A stretch of DNA of 43,342 bases from Halomonas sp. 54_146 (GTDB taxonomy: Bacteria > Pseudomonadota > Gammaproteobacteria > Pseudomonadales > Halomonadaceae): positions 1 to 43,342 of the forward strand of contig NZ_LGEN01000029.1 of assembly GCF_001507855.1 (NCBI RefSeq). Direction: 5' to 3'. The position numbers and the translations under genes are program-made. The notes beneath the pieces were generated by a model, which saw only the letters and a list, made by a program, of their open reading frames with translations, searched no databases and was not told the DNA's origin. Positions 34,394 through 43,212 of this stretch are shown here, piece by piece. Each line of letters starts with the position of its first letter. Position 1 is the first letter of the stretch.

Positions 34394-36511
34394 ATGAAAG
34401 CACAGCCAGGCATGCATTCAGGCTTACCCACTGCGCGCTATTATCGCGCTAATGACCCGCAATGGCACTGGTTAGAAGAACGCGATGACCCAGAGGTAAG
34501 CGCATTTCTAGAAGCTGCCAACCAGCAACAAGCCGACTGGTTTGCTCCGCTTGCCCCGTTAGAAGAAGCGTTATACCAAAGCCACCTGGCACGCCGCGAG
34601 TTAGCCGTAACCAGCCTTAAGACAACCCTTGACCACTTCACGTTCTGGAACGAAACCGGTGCCGAAGAGGATTATCCTAAGTGGTGGCGTCACCCCAATG
34701 GCCAGCCTGAACAGCCCGAATGCTTTTTTGACGTTAGCGCCCGCGCTGCTGACCATGATTTTTACAACATGGGCGACATGGCGCTCTCGCCCGATGAGCA
34801 GTGGCTAGCCTGGACAGAAGACACCCAAGGTGATGAGCGCTTTACCCTGTGGCTGAAATCGCTGCCTAACGGGGAGCCGGTGCAACTGTTAAGCGATATT
34901 GGCGCTGGCCTATGCTGGGCAGAAGATCAAACTGACGCCACGGCAACCCTGCTGTTTACCCGCTTTGACGCCACCCAGCGCCCCGATAGCGTATGGCGTT
35001 TGCCGCTACGCCTGGATAACCCCAGCGAATCACAAGCGCCTGCGTTGGTGCTGCGCGAAGAAGACCCAGAGTTTTGGATCGGCATCGGCAAAACACGCTC
35101 ACGGTCGTGGCTGCTGCTCGAAAGCGGCTCCAAAGATACCAGCGAAATTCACCTGCTGCCCGCCAACGCTCCAGCCGCCACGCCGCTGTGTATTCAGCCA
35201 CGCCGGGCGGGGGTCGAGTACAGCATTGATCACCGCCCAGGCAGTTTTTATCGCCTGCATAATCAAACCGGCGCTCACTTTCAGCTGGATTACCTGCCGG
35301 AGGGCCAGCTTGGTCAGTCTAAACAGAGCCAGTCTCAACCAGGCTGGCAAACGCTAATCGCTCACCGCGAAGACGCAACGCTTGAAGGCGTTGATGCGTT
35401 CTCCTGGGGGTTGATGCTGGCTGAGCGCGACCACGCCCAGGCGCAGGTGCGTCTACGGCGGTTAGTGTTGGATACCCAGCATGCCTGTACGCTGGACGAG
35501 TACCTGGCATTACCCGAGCAACCCTGTTCGCAAATGCTCGAAGATGCACCACACTTTGACAGCCAGGTACTTCGCCTGCGCGAAGAGTCGTTTACCCAAC
35601 CGCCCAGCTGGTTTTCGCTCGACCTGACCAACGGCGAGCGCACGCTGCTAAAACGCGCACCTGTTTACGGCAGCCTACAGCCTGAGCAACTCATCAGCCG
35701 CCGCCTATGGGCGACAAGCGACGACGGCGAAAAGGTGCCTGTTTCGGTAGTAATGCGCGCTGACCTTGCAGGCCAGCCTTTGCCTACCCTGCTCTACGGT
35801 TACGGTGCCTATGGCGAAGCACTCGACCCGTGGTTCTCTATTGCGCGCTTGGAGCTGCTTGAACGTGGTGCCGCCTTTGCCGTGGCCCATGTGAGGGGCG
35901 GCGGTGAACGCGGCGAACCTTGGTACTTAAACGGCAAAATGGCCCACAAAGAGAATAGCTTTAACGACTTTTTGGCCGCCCGCGAGGCACTTGTTCAACA
36001 AGGCGTCAGCGACCCACAGCGTATTGTTGCCTATGGCGCTAGCGCCGGTGGGCTGTTAGTCGGCACCTGTATCAACCGCGCCCCTGAGGCATTCTGCGCG
36101 GCGCTATTGGACGTGCCGTTTTTGGACGTACTGCGCACCATGCAGAACCCCGAACTGCCGCTCACCACTGCCGAGTACAGCGAGTGGGGAAATCCAGAAG
36201 CGGCTGACGTTGCCACACGAATCCGTGGTTATTCACCCATCGATAATATTAAGCAGCAGGCTTACCCAGCCCTATGGATTGAAGGCAGTTGGTTTGATAC
36301 TCGGGTGAGCTATTGGGAGCCCGCTAAGTTTTACGCGCAGGTAGCGCAACAGCAGCAAGGAGACGCGCCTATTTTAATGCGCACTGATATGAGCAGTGGG
36401 CACGGGGGTGCTTCGGGGCGTTATAAAGCCTGGCGTGATACCGCACGCCAAGACGCGTTTATTCTTTGGGCGTTGGGTTTGCATTCACAAACGCTTCCAA
36501 CCCCTGAATAA
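34394..36511 (+). CDS. S9-family oligopeptidase (oligopeptidase B-like)
   Basis: This serine peptidase of the prolyl-oligopeptidase family has about 705 residues. A beta-propeller lid (about 60-420) precedes an alpha/beta-hydrolase domain. The nucleophile is in AYGASAGGLLVG, the acid lies in GSWFDTRVSYWEP and the histidine in SSGHGGASGRYK; HVRGGGERGEPWY is also typical. Family members cleave short peptides, often after basic residues, in the cytoplasm or periplasm. No signal peptide is seen. The start is uncertain: TTG 34364, ATG 34394 and ATG 34412 are in frame and none has a clear ribosome binding site. Its last 53 bases overlap the convergent heme oxygenase gene. Confidence 0.88.
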   Translation: MKAQPGMHSGLPTARYYRANDPQWHWLEERDDPEVSAFLEAANQQQADWFAPLAPLEEALYQSHLARRELAVTSLKTTLDHFTFWNETGAEEDYPKWWRHPNGQPEQPECFFDVSARAADHDFYNMGDMALSPDEQWLAWTEDTQGDERFTLWLKSLPNGEPVQLLSDIGAGLCWAEDQTDATATLLFTRFDATQRPDSVWRLPLRLDNPSESQAPALVLREEDPEFWIGIGKTRSRSWLLLESGSKDTSEIHLLPANAPAATPLCIQPRRAGVEYSIDHRPGSFYRLHNQTGAHFQLDYLPEGQLGQSKQSQSQPGWQTLIAHREDATLEGVDAFSWGLMLAERDHAQAQVRLRRLVLDTQHACTLDEYLALPEQPCSQMLEDAPHFDSQVLRLREESFTQPPSWFSLDLTNGERTLLKRAPVYGSLQPEQLISRRLWATSDDGEKVPVSVVMRADLAGQPLPTLLYGYGAYGEALDPWFSIARLELLERGAAFAVAHVRGGGERGEPWYLNGKMAHKENSFNDFLAAREALVQQGVSDPQRIVAYGASAGGLLVGTCINRAPEAFCAALLDVPFLDVLRTMQNPELPLTTAEYSEWGNPEAADVATRIRGYSPIDNIKQQAYPALWIEGSWFDTRVSYWEPAKFYAQVAQQQQGDAPILMRTDMSSGHGGASGRYKAWRDTARQDAFILWALGLHSQTLPTPE

Positions 36512-37043
36512 AATGAGCGAAGGCCTGCTGAGCACTCTCCCGCACAGCAGGCCAAGACGGCGGTGGGCAAAGGTTCTCTGCGAACACCCAAAACGCTGCC
36601 CACTCCTGAGTTTGTAAGGGGGCGGCGGCAAAAAAGCGCAGCGGCACTTGGTCTTCCAACACTTGGCGGACATGACGGGCAATCATGGCACCACCTAAAC
36701 GCGAGCCTTCCAACACATAAAGCGTGCCTACTATGGCTTCTATAGTCGCCAGCGGCGGCAGGTGTGAAACAGGCTGCACTTGCCTGCCTAGCTGAAGGAT
36801 ATCCGCTTTTAATAGCGCTTCCCGCTGTGTTAGTGGGTAATTAACGCCGTGAGCGCCTAACCCGCTACTCAGCGCCGCCTCTAAGCTTGCTACCGGGGCA
36901 TAAAGGGCGCTTAACGCGGTCGCGTACTCCTCTATTGCTAGTTCGCGCTTTAGTAGGGGCTTAAGAACCGGGTGCTGATCCACCCGGTGGTGCTCAAGGC
37001 GCGTTTCACGCCTTAACCAGGTAGCCAGTGTTGGCTTACTCAT
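36459..37043 (-). CDS. bphO: Biliverdin-producing heme oxygenase BphO
   Basis: This 194-residue, all-helical heme oxygenase opens heme to biliverdin IX-alpha, iron and CO. The proximal histidine lies in RLEHHRVDQHP near residue 18. The distal-helix glycine motif GTLYVLEGSRLGGAMIARHV is that of the bacteriophytochrome-linked branch. It starts six bases after the phytochrome stop and so is co-translated with it; its product is the expected chromophore. ATG 37043 follows GAGGAAGG. The 3' end overlaps the convergent oligopeptidase gene by 53 bases. No heme-uptake genes are nearby, which supports chromophore synthesis rather than iron scavenging. Confidence 0.92.
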   Translation of the reverse strand: MSKPTLATWLRRETRLEHHRVDQHPVLKPLLKRELAIEEYATALSALYAPVASLEAALSSGLGAHGVNYPLTQREALLKADILQLGRQVQPVSHLPPLATIEAIVGTLYVLEGSRLGGAMIARHVRQVLEDQVPLRFFAAAPLQTQEWAAFWVFAENLCPPPSWPAVRESAQQAFAHFIQGLEAFVNANPTPKE

Positions 37044-37049
37044 CCTTCC

Positions 37050-38573
37050 TCATTCTTTCTCATCCTTCGTCCATGCAAACGATTTCGCCTGTTGAAGCAG
37101 GGTACGCAGCTTCAGCAGGTACATTCGTGTGCTCGCTGACCAGGGGCGGCTGAAGCCTACGCGTTGCTCTACCCAGGCTTCAAACGAACGCCGCGGTGCA
37201 ATCGCACTGTTGCCATCCCGATAATCGACGGGCTTATCCGGGTTACCGCCCCACGTCACCTCATAAAGATGTTCCAGCCGGCAGAGGTAAAGGTTAACGG
37301 TATGGTGTTGGCCAAGGGGTAAATCACTGACCACAGCGACACCGGCAATTTCACTCAGCGGCATGTCGATGCAATCTGCTGGCAAACTGTCGCTGATCCA
37401 TACTGGCGAGGCCTCAAATCGTGCTGCTTCGATTACGACGTCAATCCCCGCCGCCGACAGCACTTCTCCGGCTTGATAGCAGTCGCCCTCCACCTGCAAA
37501 ATAACGCCATCCGCGGCAAAGGTATCCATTAACCAGCCGCTTAATTCAGGCCAAGCGCTGGCTAACTCACCATGTCGCATCAGCACGTTTTTAGCGTGCT
37601 CAAAGTGGCGCTGCATGCCATCAAGCACCTGTAGCCGCCGCCGCGTTCTATAATCACGCAGGCGTAAATTAAACGCCTCCGAAAGCTTACTCATGGCCTG
37701 CAGTTGGCTAACCGTTAGTTGGCGGGGCGTGGCACTGTGGCAAGAAATGAGCGCAGCCAGCTCTCCGGCCTGGTTAATAGGCAGAGAAATGGCCGCACCG
37801 ACTCCCATATTGGCCATGTATTCCTGATGAATAGGCGATACGCTGCGTAAATCTACCCAGGAGAGATTGGGTACAGACGCCGCCGTGCGCCCCACAATAG
37901 CCACCGGTTCAGCACCGGCGTTGGGTATTGAACGCCACGGATTTTTAAAATAAAGCTGCCGCGCGATCTGTGGTATGTCGCTGGCAGGAAAGCGTAATCC
38001 CACATAGCTGCCGGCCACTTCAGCGCGCCGAGCTTCTGCACACACTTCACCGTCGCCTTCTGGCATAAAGCGGTAATAAAGCACGCGGTCGAAACCGCTT
38101 AGCGCTAATAGCTCGTCTAACAGCTGCTGGCACTGGGCTTGCAGTGCCGGTGTGCTGTCAGGTACGGGGTACGCCTCCCCCACCACCGGCATGGGGTCAG
38201 CATGTGCATCAACGGGGTAAAGCTCAAATACTAGCTGCTCACCGTTGTGGCTCATCACCACATCAACTTCTTGGTCTCCGATATTCCCCTGGCCTACATA
38301 GCGTTCACCCGCCTCCACCAACACAGCGCTTTCATACACCTCTTGCAGAAAAGCAGGTAGCGGCTGATCGAGCAACTGTTCAACTAGCGACTGTTCAACA
38401 AGTGACTGTTCAAGGTGAGCGCCCACGCCAAGCAGCTCCACGATATTCTCCGACACGTGGCTGACAACGCCTTGTAAATTAGCCACTACCAATGCCCCAT
38501 GGGGCTGAATAGCGCCGGAAAGATGCAGCTGCTCTTGCTCACACTGGTCTATAAAGCCGTTTCTTTTCGCCAC
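37050..38573 (-). CDS. bphP: Bacteriophytochrome, PAS-GAF-PHY module only
   Basis: This red/far-red photoreceptor of about 507 residues binds biliverdin. Cys11 in FIDQCEQEQLHLSGAIQPHG is the N-terminal attachment cysteine of bacteriophytochromes. The GAF domain carries FPASDIPQIARQLYF with its key Asp, and LRSVSPIHQEYMANMG with the chromophore histidine. The PHY tongue motif PRRSF comes near the end. The protein then stops after one helix, with no histidine kinase, GGDEF or other output domain. I favour GTG 38573, preceded by AAGGGA, directly after the upstream stop; ATG 38597 would overlap the upstream gene but has no binding site. A repeated segment (EQSLVEQSLVEQ, about 70) is coded by short duplications. 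Signal output probably passes by contact to the giant upstream-encoded protein. Confidence 0.92.
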   Translation of the reverse strand: MAKRNGFIDQCEQEQLHLSGAIQPHGALVVANLQGVVSHVSENIVELLGVGAHLEQSLVEQSLVEQLLDQPLPAFLQEVYESAVLVEAGERYVGQGNIGDQEVDVVMSHNGEQLVFELYPVDAHADPMPVVGEAYPVPDSTPALQAQCQQLLDELLALSGFDRVLYYRFMPEGDGEVCAEARRAEVAGSYVGLRFPASDIPQIARQLYFKNPWRSIPNAGAEPVAIVGRTAASVPNLSWVDLRSVSPIHQEYMANMGVGAAISLPINQAGELAALISCHSATPRQLTVSQLQAMSKLSEAFNLRLRDYRTRRRLQVLDGMQRHFEHAKNVLMRHGELASAWPELSGWLMDTFAADGVILQVEGDCYQAGEVLSAAGIDVVIEAARFEASPVWISDSLPADCIDMPLSEIAGVAVVSDLPLGQHHTVNLYLCRLEHLYEVTWGGNPDKPVDYRDGNSAIAPRRSFEAWVEQRVGFSRPWSASTRMYLLKLRTLLQQAKSFAWTKDEKE

Positions 38574-38574
38574 G

Positions 38575-41500
38575 TCAGAAGTTCCCTTCCGTATCATCGT
38601 TACTAAAAGGTGCCTTATGAGCCGCCACCAGCGCGGTAAACTCAGCCAGCGGTAAGGGTCGTGATAACAAATATCCTTGCACGTAATCACAACCATTGGC
38701 GTTCAACCAGCTTAACTGGGCGTGTGTTTCTACCCCTTCGCCGACCGTGCGAATATTGAGCGCTTTGGCCATACCCAAAATCGCTAATGCAATCGCCTGG
38801 TCGCTCTCATCTGATTCGCCCAGGCCATCTACGAAACTTTTATCAATTTTAAGTTCAGCCAGTGGAAGGCGCTTCAAATACGCCAACGATGAGTAGCCGG
38901 TGCCAAAATCATCCACCGCGAGCTTAATACCTGCTTCGCGCAGTTTCTCAATATTACCCAGTGCCGCGCTTGAACGATCCACCAAGGTGCTTTCAGTAAT
39001 CTCGACCTGGATCAGTTCATGGGGAACGCGGCATTGCTTTAAACAAGCGAATAAATGCGAGATGAAACGCTCTTCCTGAAAGCTACGAGGGGAAACATTC
39101 ATCGCCATCGGCGGGGGGCAAACCCCATCAGCCAGCCACTTAGCCAGCTGATTGATCAGCAGCTTCGCTACATAACGGTCTAGCTCTAAAATTAATCCGG
39201 TGGCTTCAGCAACCGGAATAAAATCAGCAGGACTGACCGCCCCCAGAGTGGGGTCATTCCACCGCAGCAGCGCTTCAGCACCCACTAACTGATTGGGTGC
39301 CGCACTGGTGAATTTTGGCTGATACACCAACGTTAAACGGCCTTGCTCCATGCCCTCACGCAGCGCATGTTCAATAGCCACGTCACGCATTAACCGCTCT
39401 TGCAACTCGGGTTTAAACACTTCAAAACGGTCGCGACCGTTCTCTTTGGCACGATACATGGCCGTATCGGCGGCTTTGGTCAGGCCTGCCACATCATCGC
39501 TGTCATCAGGGCAAAAGGCTAAGCCGATACTTGAGGTCACAAACAGCGAGTGACGGCGCACTTCAAAGGGTTTTGCCAATGATTCGACAATCCGCTTGGC
39601 TACCTGCTCGGCACCTTCAATCGTGGTATCCGTCACAATGATGGTAAATTCATCGCCCCCTAAGCGCGCCACCGTATCCATTTCACGCACCAGTTCACGC
39701 AAGCGTCCCGCGACTTGGATAAGCAGCTCATCGCCCACGTCATGACCTAGGGTATCGTTAATGCTTTTAAAGTTATCAAGGTCCAAGAACATCAGCGCGC
39801 TGACTTGGTTGTTGCGCCGAGAATGGGCAATCGCCACCTGCAAACGGTCTTGAAACAGCGTGCGGTTGGGTAGCCCGGTCAGCGCATCATGCGTCGCGAG
39901 ATACTCAGCGTGCTGCTGCGACTCCTTAATGTGGCTAATATCCGAAAACACCGCCACATAGAGCATTTCTTCATGGCGATCAGGCGCAATACTGTTAAGC
40001 GTCAGCCACTGAGAAAACAACGTGCCATCGTGGCGTTGATTGCACACTTCCCCTTGCCAAAAGCCATTTTTTTGCACCAGTTCCCAAACGATATGGCAGG
40101 TATCCGAAGGCTCCGCGCCCTGCTCATTGCCTTGCTCGCTATACAGCACCGCAAGCGCGGGCGTACCCAGCACCTGCTCGGCAGTAAACCCGGTAATGCG
40201 CGTGAACGCCGCATTCACCGATTGCACGTTCCCCGACGCATTGATGACGACAATTGCTTCGCCCGCCTGCTCATAGACTTTGGCGGCCACCTGCATTTCC
40301 CGTTCAGCCAGCTTGCGCGCGGTAATATCTTCGGCTTCCGTCAAAATTAAATGGGGGTGGCCTTGCTCATCACGCAACACTTGGTGAACCGAAGAGAAAA
40401 TGCGTAATCCCGCAGGGGTCGCAAGCACATGCTCTGCCTTTATCATGCGCTGATAGCGCAGCGATTCTAGGTCGCATGCCCACACGGAACTTGCGTAGGC
40501 CTCAGGAAATAACTCGAAGGTATTGTGGCCCACCAGCTCATCTTTAGTGAGACCAAAGGTGTTTAAAAACTGAGGATTGGCAAAGGTATAGCGGCCATTG
40601 AGGTCCTTCAGCGCCATCATGACCGTGCTATTTTCCATCAGCGCATGCAGCTGAGCCTGAGATTGCCGAAGCTTGGCTTGCACATGGCTAAAGTCGGTAA
40701 TATCTATCAGCGTTACGATGAACAGCTCTACCCGACCCTCGCGGCTAATGCCGGGGGTGATAACGCGTTGCAGCAGGCGACTACTAACGTTAACCACGTC
40801 GTCTTCAAGCTGGCCACTGGCCATGACGTTTACGAGCTTTTCTTCCAGGTTATTTAACGCCGCGGGCAGCTGCAGCCCGGCCACATGCCGCCCAAGCGCG
40901 GTAGGGCGAAAATTAAAATAGCGCGCGGCGGGCGCGTTATAGCGCTTTAAACTGTGATCGATATCAAACACCAGCAGCGGGAAATCGAGCGCATCATAGA
41001 GATAGGTATACTCTTCGTTCAGCTTGGTGAGCTCGCTGGTTTTTACATTAAGCGCTTCATTTAGGCTAATCAGCTCTTCGTTGGTTGCCTGAAGCTCTTC
41101 ATTGGCAGCCTCCATTTCCTCATTAGAGGCCTGGAGTTCCTCATTAGAAGCCTGAGCTTCTTCATTGAGCGACTGCATCTGCTCATTAGCCGTCGCAAGC
41201 TCCTCAACCAACGTTTGAAGGTGCTCACGGGTAGCCACGAGCTCATCCTCAAGGCTATCGCCCTTCTCTAGCGGCGGCTCCTTCAGCTGCACCAAGGAAA
41301 CATCAGATGAAGGTGCCGCCGCCAGTGCTGGTTCAGGCGTAAGAATCACCAGCAGCCGACGATCGTCGTCACTTTCTGACAGAGGGCGAACGCTAAGACG
41401 CCACCAGCGATCTTCCAAGCGCCGCCGACGCCCCATTTGAGGCGCGCGCTCTTTTTGACACTGCTGCTGCATGGCCAGCAGCTCGGCACGAAAAGCAGGA

Positions 41501-43134
41501 TGAATCACATCGCTGATACCGACATGAATGCGGCCAGCGGGGAAGTGTAAAAATTTGGCCACCTCCCCTGCCGTATGCAGCACATTGCCTTGTGAATCAC
41601 ACAGGGCAACGGTGGCTTCCATGTGGTTAATCAGTGTGTCTAACAGCTGTGACATATCCCGGTCGCGGCGGCGCACAGGCGGGCTAACTTCTGGGCTTTG
41701 CGATGTTTTCACTGGCTGTTCGCGGCTTTCGCCCTGTTTACGAAAAAGCCGCTCACGCCGATCCAGGGGGGTAAATAAGCCCTCAGTTTGGGCAATACTT
41801 TCTGAACGGCCTAAAAACAGCACGCCGTTGGCTTTTAAGCCAAAATGGAAACGCTGCAGTACCCGCGACTGCAGTTCGTTATCAAAATAGATCAGTACGT
41901 TACGGCACGAAATCAGGTTTAAGCGTAAAAAGGGCGGATCATCGACCAGGTTGTGCTTGGCAAAGACGATCATATCGCGCAGCTCTTTATTGACCTCAAA
42001 CAGGTGCTCTTTGGCGGTGAAGTAGCGCGTTACCCAATCACTAGGCAACGCTTCTAAGGCGGCACCTATGTAGCGCCCCCGCCGGGCAATGTCCAAGGCA
42101 TCTTCATCGATATCGGTCGCAAAGATTTGCACAACGCGGCTGAGCGCGCCATGGCGCTCCTTCGCTTCAGCAATCATTAGCGCGATCGAGTAAGCCTCTT
42201 CACCGGTCGCGCAGCCGGCCACCCATATCCGAACAGGTTCACGCCCGGCCTCTTGTATGAGGCTATTAACCGCGCCGTACAAAGCATCAAACGCTGATTT
42301 ATCACGCACAAATGCTGTCACTGAAATTAAAATATCTCGCCCCAGCTGTGCAAGCTCACTAGGGTTTGTTGCTACTAACTGCAGGTATTGCTGCATGTCA
42401 GCCACATTCGCAGCAATCAGACGACGCCGTATCCGGCGGCTCAACGTGCCCTTTTTATAGCCAGAAAAATCCAGCTGCTGATGCTCTTTTAATAAGGCCA
42501 GCAGGCGTTCTGGCACTGCTTCGTGATTCGCTTTTACACTTGAGCACTCAATGCAGGCCAGTTCGGCTAAGCGTGGTGCCATCTCTTCGACATCCAGCAC
42601 ATAATCAATCACACCCGCGTCCAGCGCTGACTTCGGCATACCGTTGTACTTAGCACTAGCCGGGGTTTGCACCATGGTAACGCCACCGGCTGCCATAATG
42701 GCGCGCAAACCAGCCGTACCATCAGAACCCGTGCCTGACAGCACAATACCTATCGCGCCCTCACTGGCATCTGATGCTAAAGAGATAAAAAAATCGTTAA
42801 TAGAAGGCTTTGGCCCCACATGGGGTTTAATCGCGGTGGTATAAAAAACACCTTTTTTAATCAGGGCGTTAACATTTGCAGATACCACATAAATGACGCC
42901 CGCCTCAGGGCGTTGATTATCTTCAAATGGCTTAACCTGTAAGCGTGTTTCACGGCTTAAGATATCAACCAGCATACTTTTATGGGCAGGAGAGACGTGC
43001 TGTAACACGACATACGCCAGCGGCAACGCTGGGTCTAACCGCTTAATTAGTTTAGAAATAGCTTCTAACCCGCCAGCAGAGGCACCGATGCCCACCACAA
43101 GAGGAGGACTGGGAATAGGGTTAGCGGCGGTCAT
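38575..43134 (-). CDS. Giant CheB-CheR-PAS-GGDEF-EAL hybrid protein
   Basis: This 1519-residue cytoplasmic protein has these domains in order. CheB-type methylesterase is at about 10-190, with Ser in GIGASAGG, His in LQHVSP and Asp in SGTGSDG. CheR-type methyltransferase is at about 215-470, with SAM motif VAGCATGEEAYSIAL. A PAS-like region at about 490-600 is followed by a coiled coil rich in NEELQASNEE (about 630-700). PAS domains lie at about 710-830, 830-945 and 950-1070. GGDEF is at about 1090-1255, with RLGGDEF and an RxxD inhibitory site five residues before. EAL is at about 1265-1510, with EALLRW, EITES, DDFGTGYSS and GEGVET. All cyclase and phosphodiesterase signatures look intact. 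No receiver or kinase is present. It is first in the phytochrome operon, 78 bases from an IS end. Confidence 0.9.
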   Translation of the reverse strand: MTAANPIPSPPLVVGIGASAGGLEAISKLIKRLDPALPLAYVVLQHVSPAHKSMLVDILSRETRLQVKPFEDNQRPEAGVIYVVSANVNALIKKGVFYTTAIKPHVGPKPSINDFFISLASDASEGAIGIVLSGTGSDGTAGLRAIMAAGGVTMVQTPASAKYNGMPKSALDAGVIDYVLDVEEMAPRLAELACIECSSVKANHEAVPERLLALLKEHQQLDFSGYKKGTLSRRIRRRLIAANVADMQQYLQLVATNPSELAQLGRDILISVTAFVRDKSAFDALYGAVNSLIQEAGREPVRIWVAGCATGEEAYSIALMIAEAKERHGALSRVVQIFATDIDEDALDIARRGRYIGAALEALPSDWVTRYFTAKEHLFEVNKELRDMIVFAKHNLVDDPPFLRLNLISCRNVLIYFDNELQSRVLQRFHFGLKANGVLFLGRSESIAQTEGLFTPLDRRERLFRKQGESREQPVKTSQSPEVSPPVRRRDRDMSQLLDTLINHMEATVALCDSQGNVLHTAGEVAKFLHFPAGRIHVGISDVIHPAFRAELLAMQQQCQKERAPQMGRRRRLEDRWWRLSVRPLSESDDDRRLLVILTPEPALAAAPSSDVSLVQLKEPPLEKGDSLEDELVATREHLQTLVEELATANEQMQSLNEEAQASNEELQASNEEMEAANEELQATNEELISLNEALNVKTSELTKLNEEYTYLYDALDFPLLVFDIDHSLKRYNAPAARYFNFRPTALGRHVAGLQLPAALNNLEEKLVNVMASGQLEDDVVNVSSRLLQRVITPGISREGRVELFIVTLIDITDFSHVQAKLRQSQAQLHALMENSTVMMALKDLNGRYTFANPQFLNTFGLTKDELVGHNTFELFPEAYASSVWACDLESLRYQRMIKAEHVLATPAGLRIFSSVHQVLRDEQGHPHLILTEAEDITARKLAEREMQVAAKVYEQAGEAIVVINASGNVQSVNAAFTRITGFTAEQVLGTPALAVLYSEQGNEQGAEPSDTCHIVWELVQKNGFWQGEVCNQRHDGTLFSQWLTLNSIAPDRHEEMLYVAVFSDISHIKESQQHAEYLATHDALTGLPNRTLFQDRLQVAIAHSRRNNQVSALMFLDLDNFKSINDTLGHDVGDELLIQVAGRLRELVREMDTVARLGGDEFTIIVTDTTIEGAEQVAKRIVESLAKPFEVRRHSLFVTSSIGLAFCPDDSDDVAGLTKAADTAMYRAKENGRDRFEVFKPELQERLMRDVAIEHALREGMEQGRLTLVYQPKFTSAAPNQLVGAEALLRWNDPTLGAVSPADFIPVAEATGLILELDRYVAKLLINQLAKWLADGVCPPPMAMNVSPRSFQEERFISHLFACLKQCRVPHELIQVEITESTLVDRSSAALGNIEKLREAGIKLAVDDFGTGYSSLAYLKRLPLAELKIDKSFVDGLGESDESDQAIALAILGMAKALNIRTVGEGVETHAQLSWLNANGCDYVQGYLLSRPLPLAEFTALVAAHKAPFSNDDTEGNF

Positions 43135-43212
43135 AGCATTCCTTTACTAAGTGGTAACAGTCACTTTCAGTTTACGTATCTTAATCAGCAAAGTGACGTT
43201 GCAATTGATCAA

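Noticed and set aside
41070..41252. Short repetitive minus-strand frame with many Met/Arg/Ser residues
   Set aside because: It is an off-frame reading of the coiled-coil repeats (NEELQASNEE-type) in the giant protein. The DNA repeats there reflect the protein heptads and are not a CRISPR array or separate gene.
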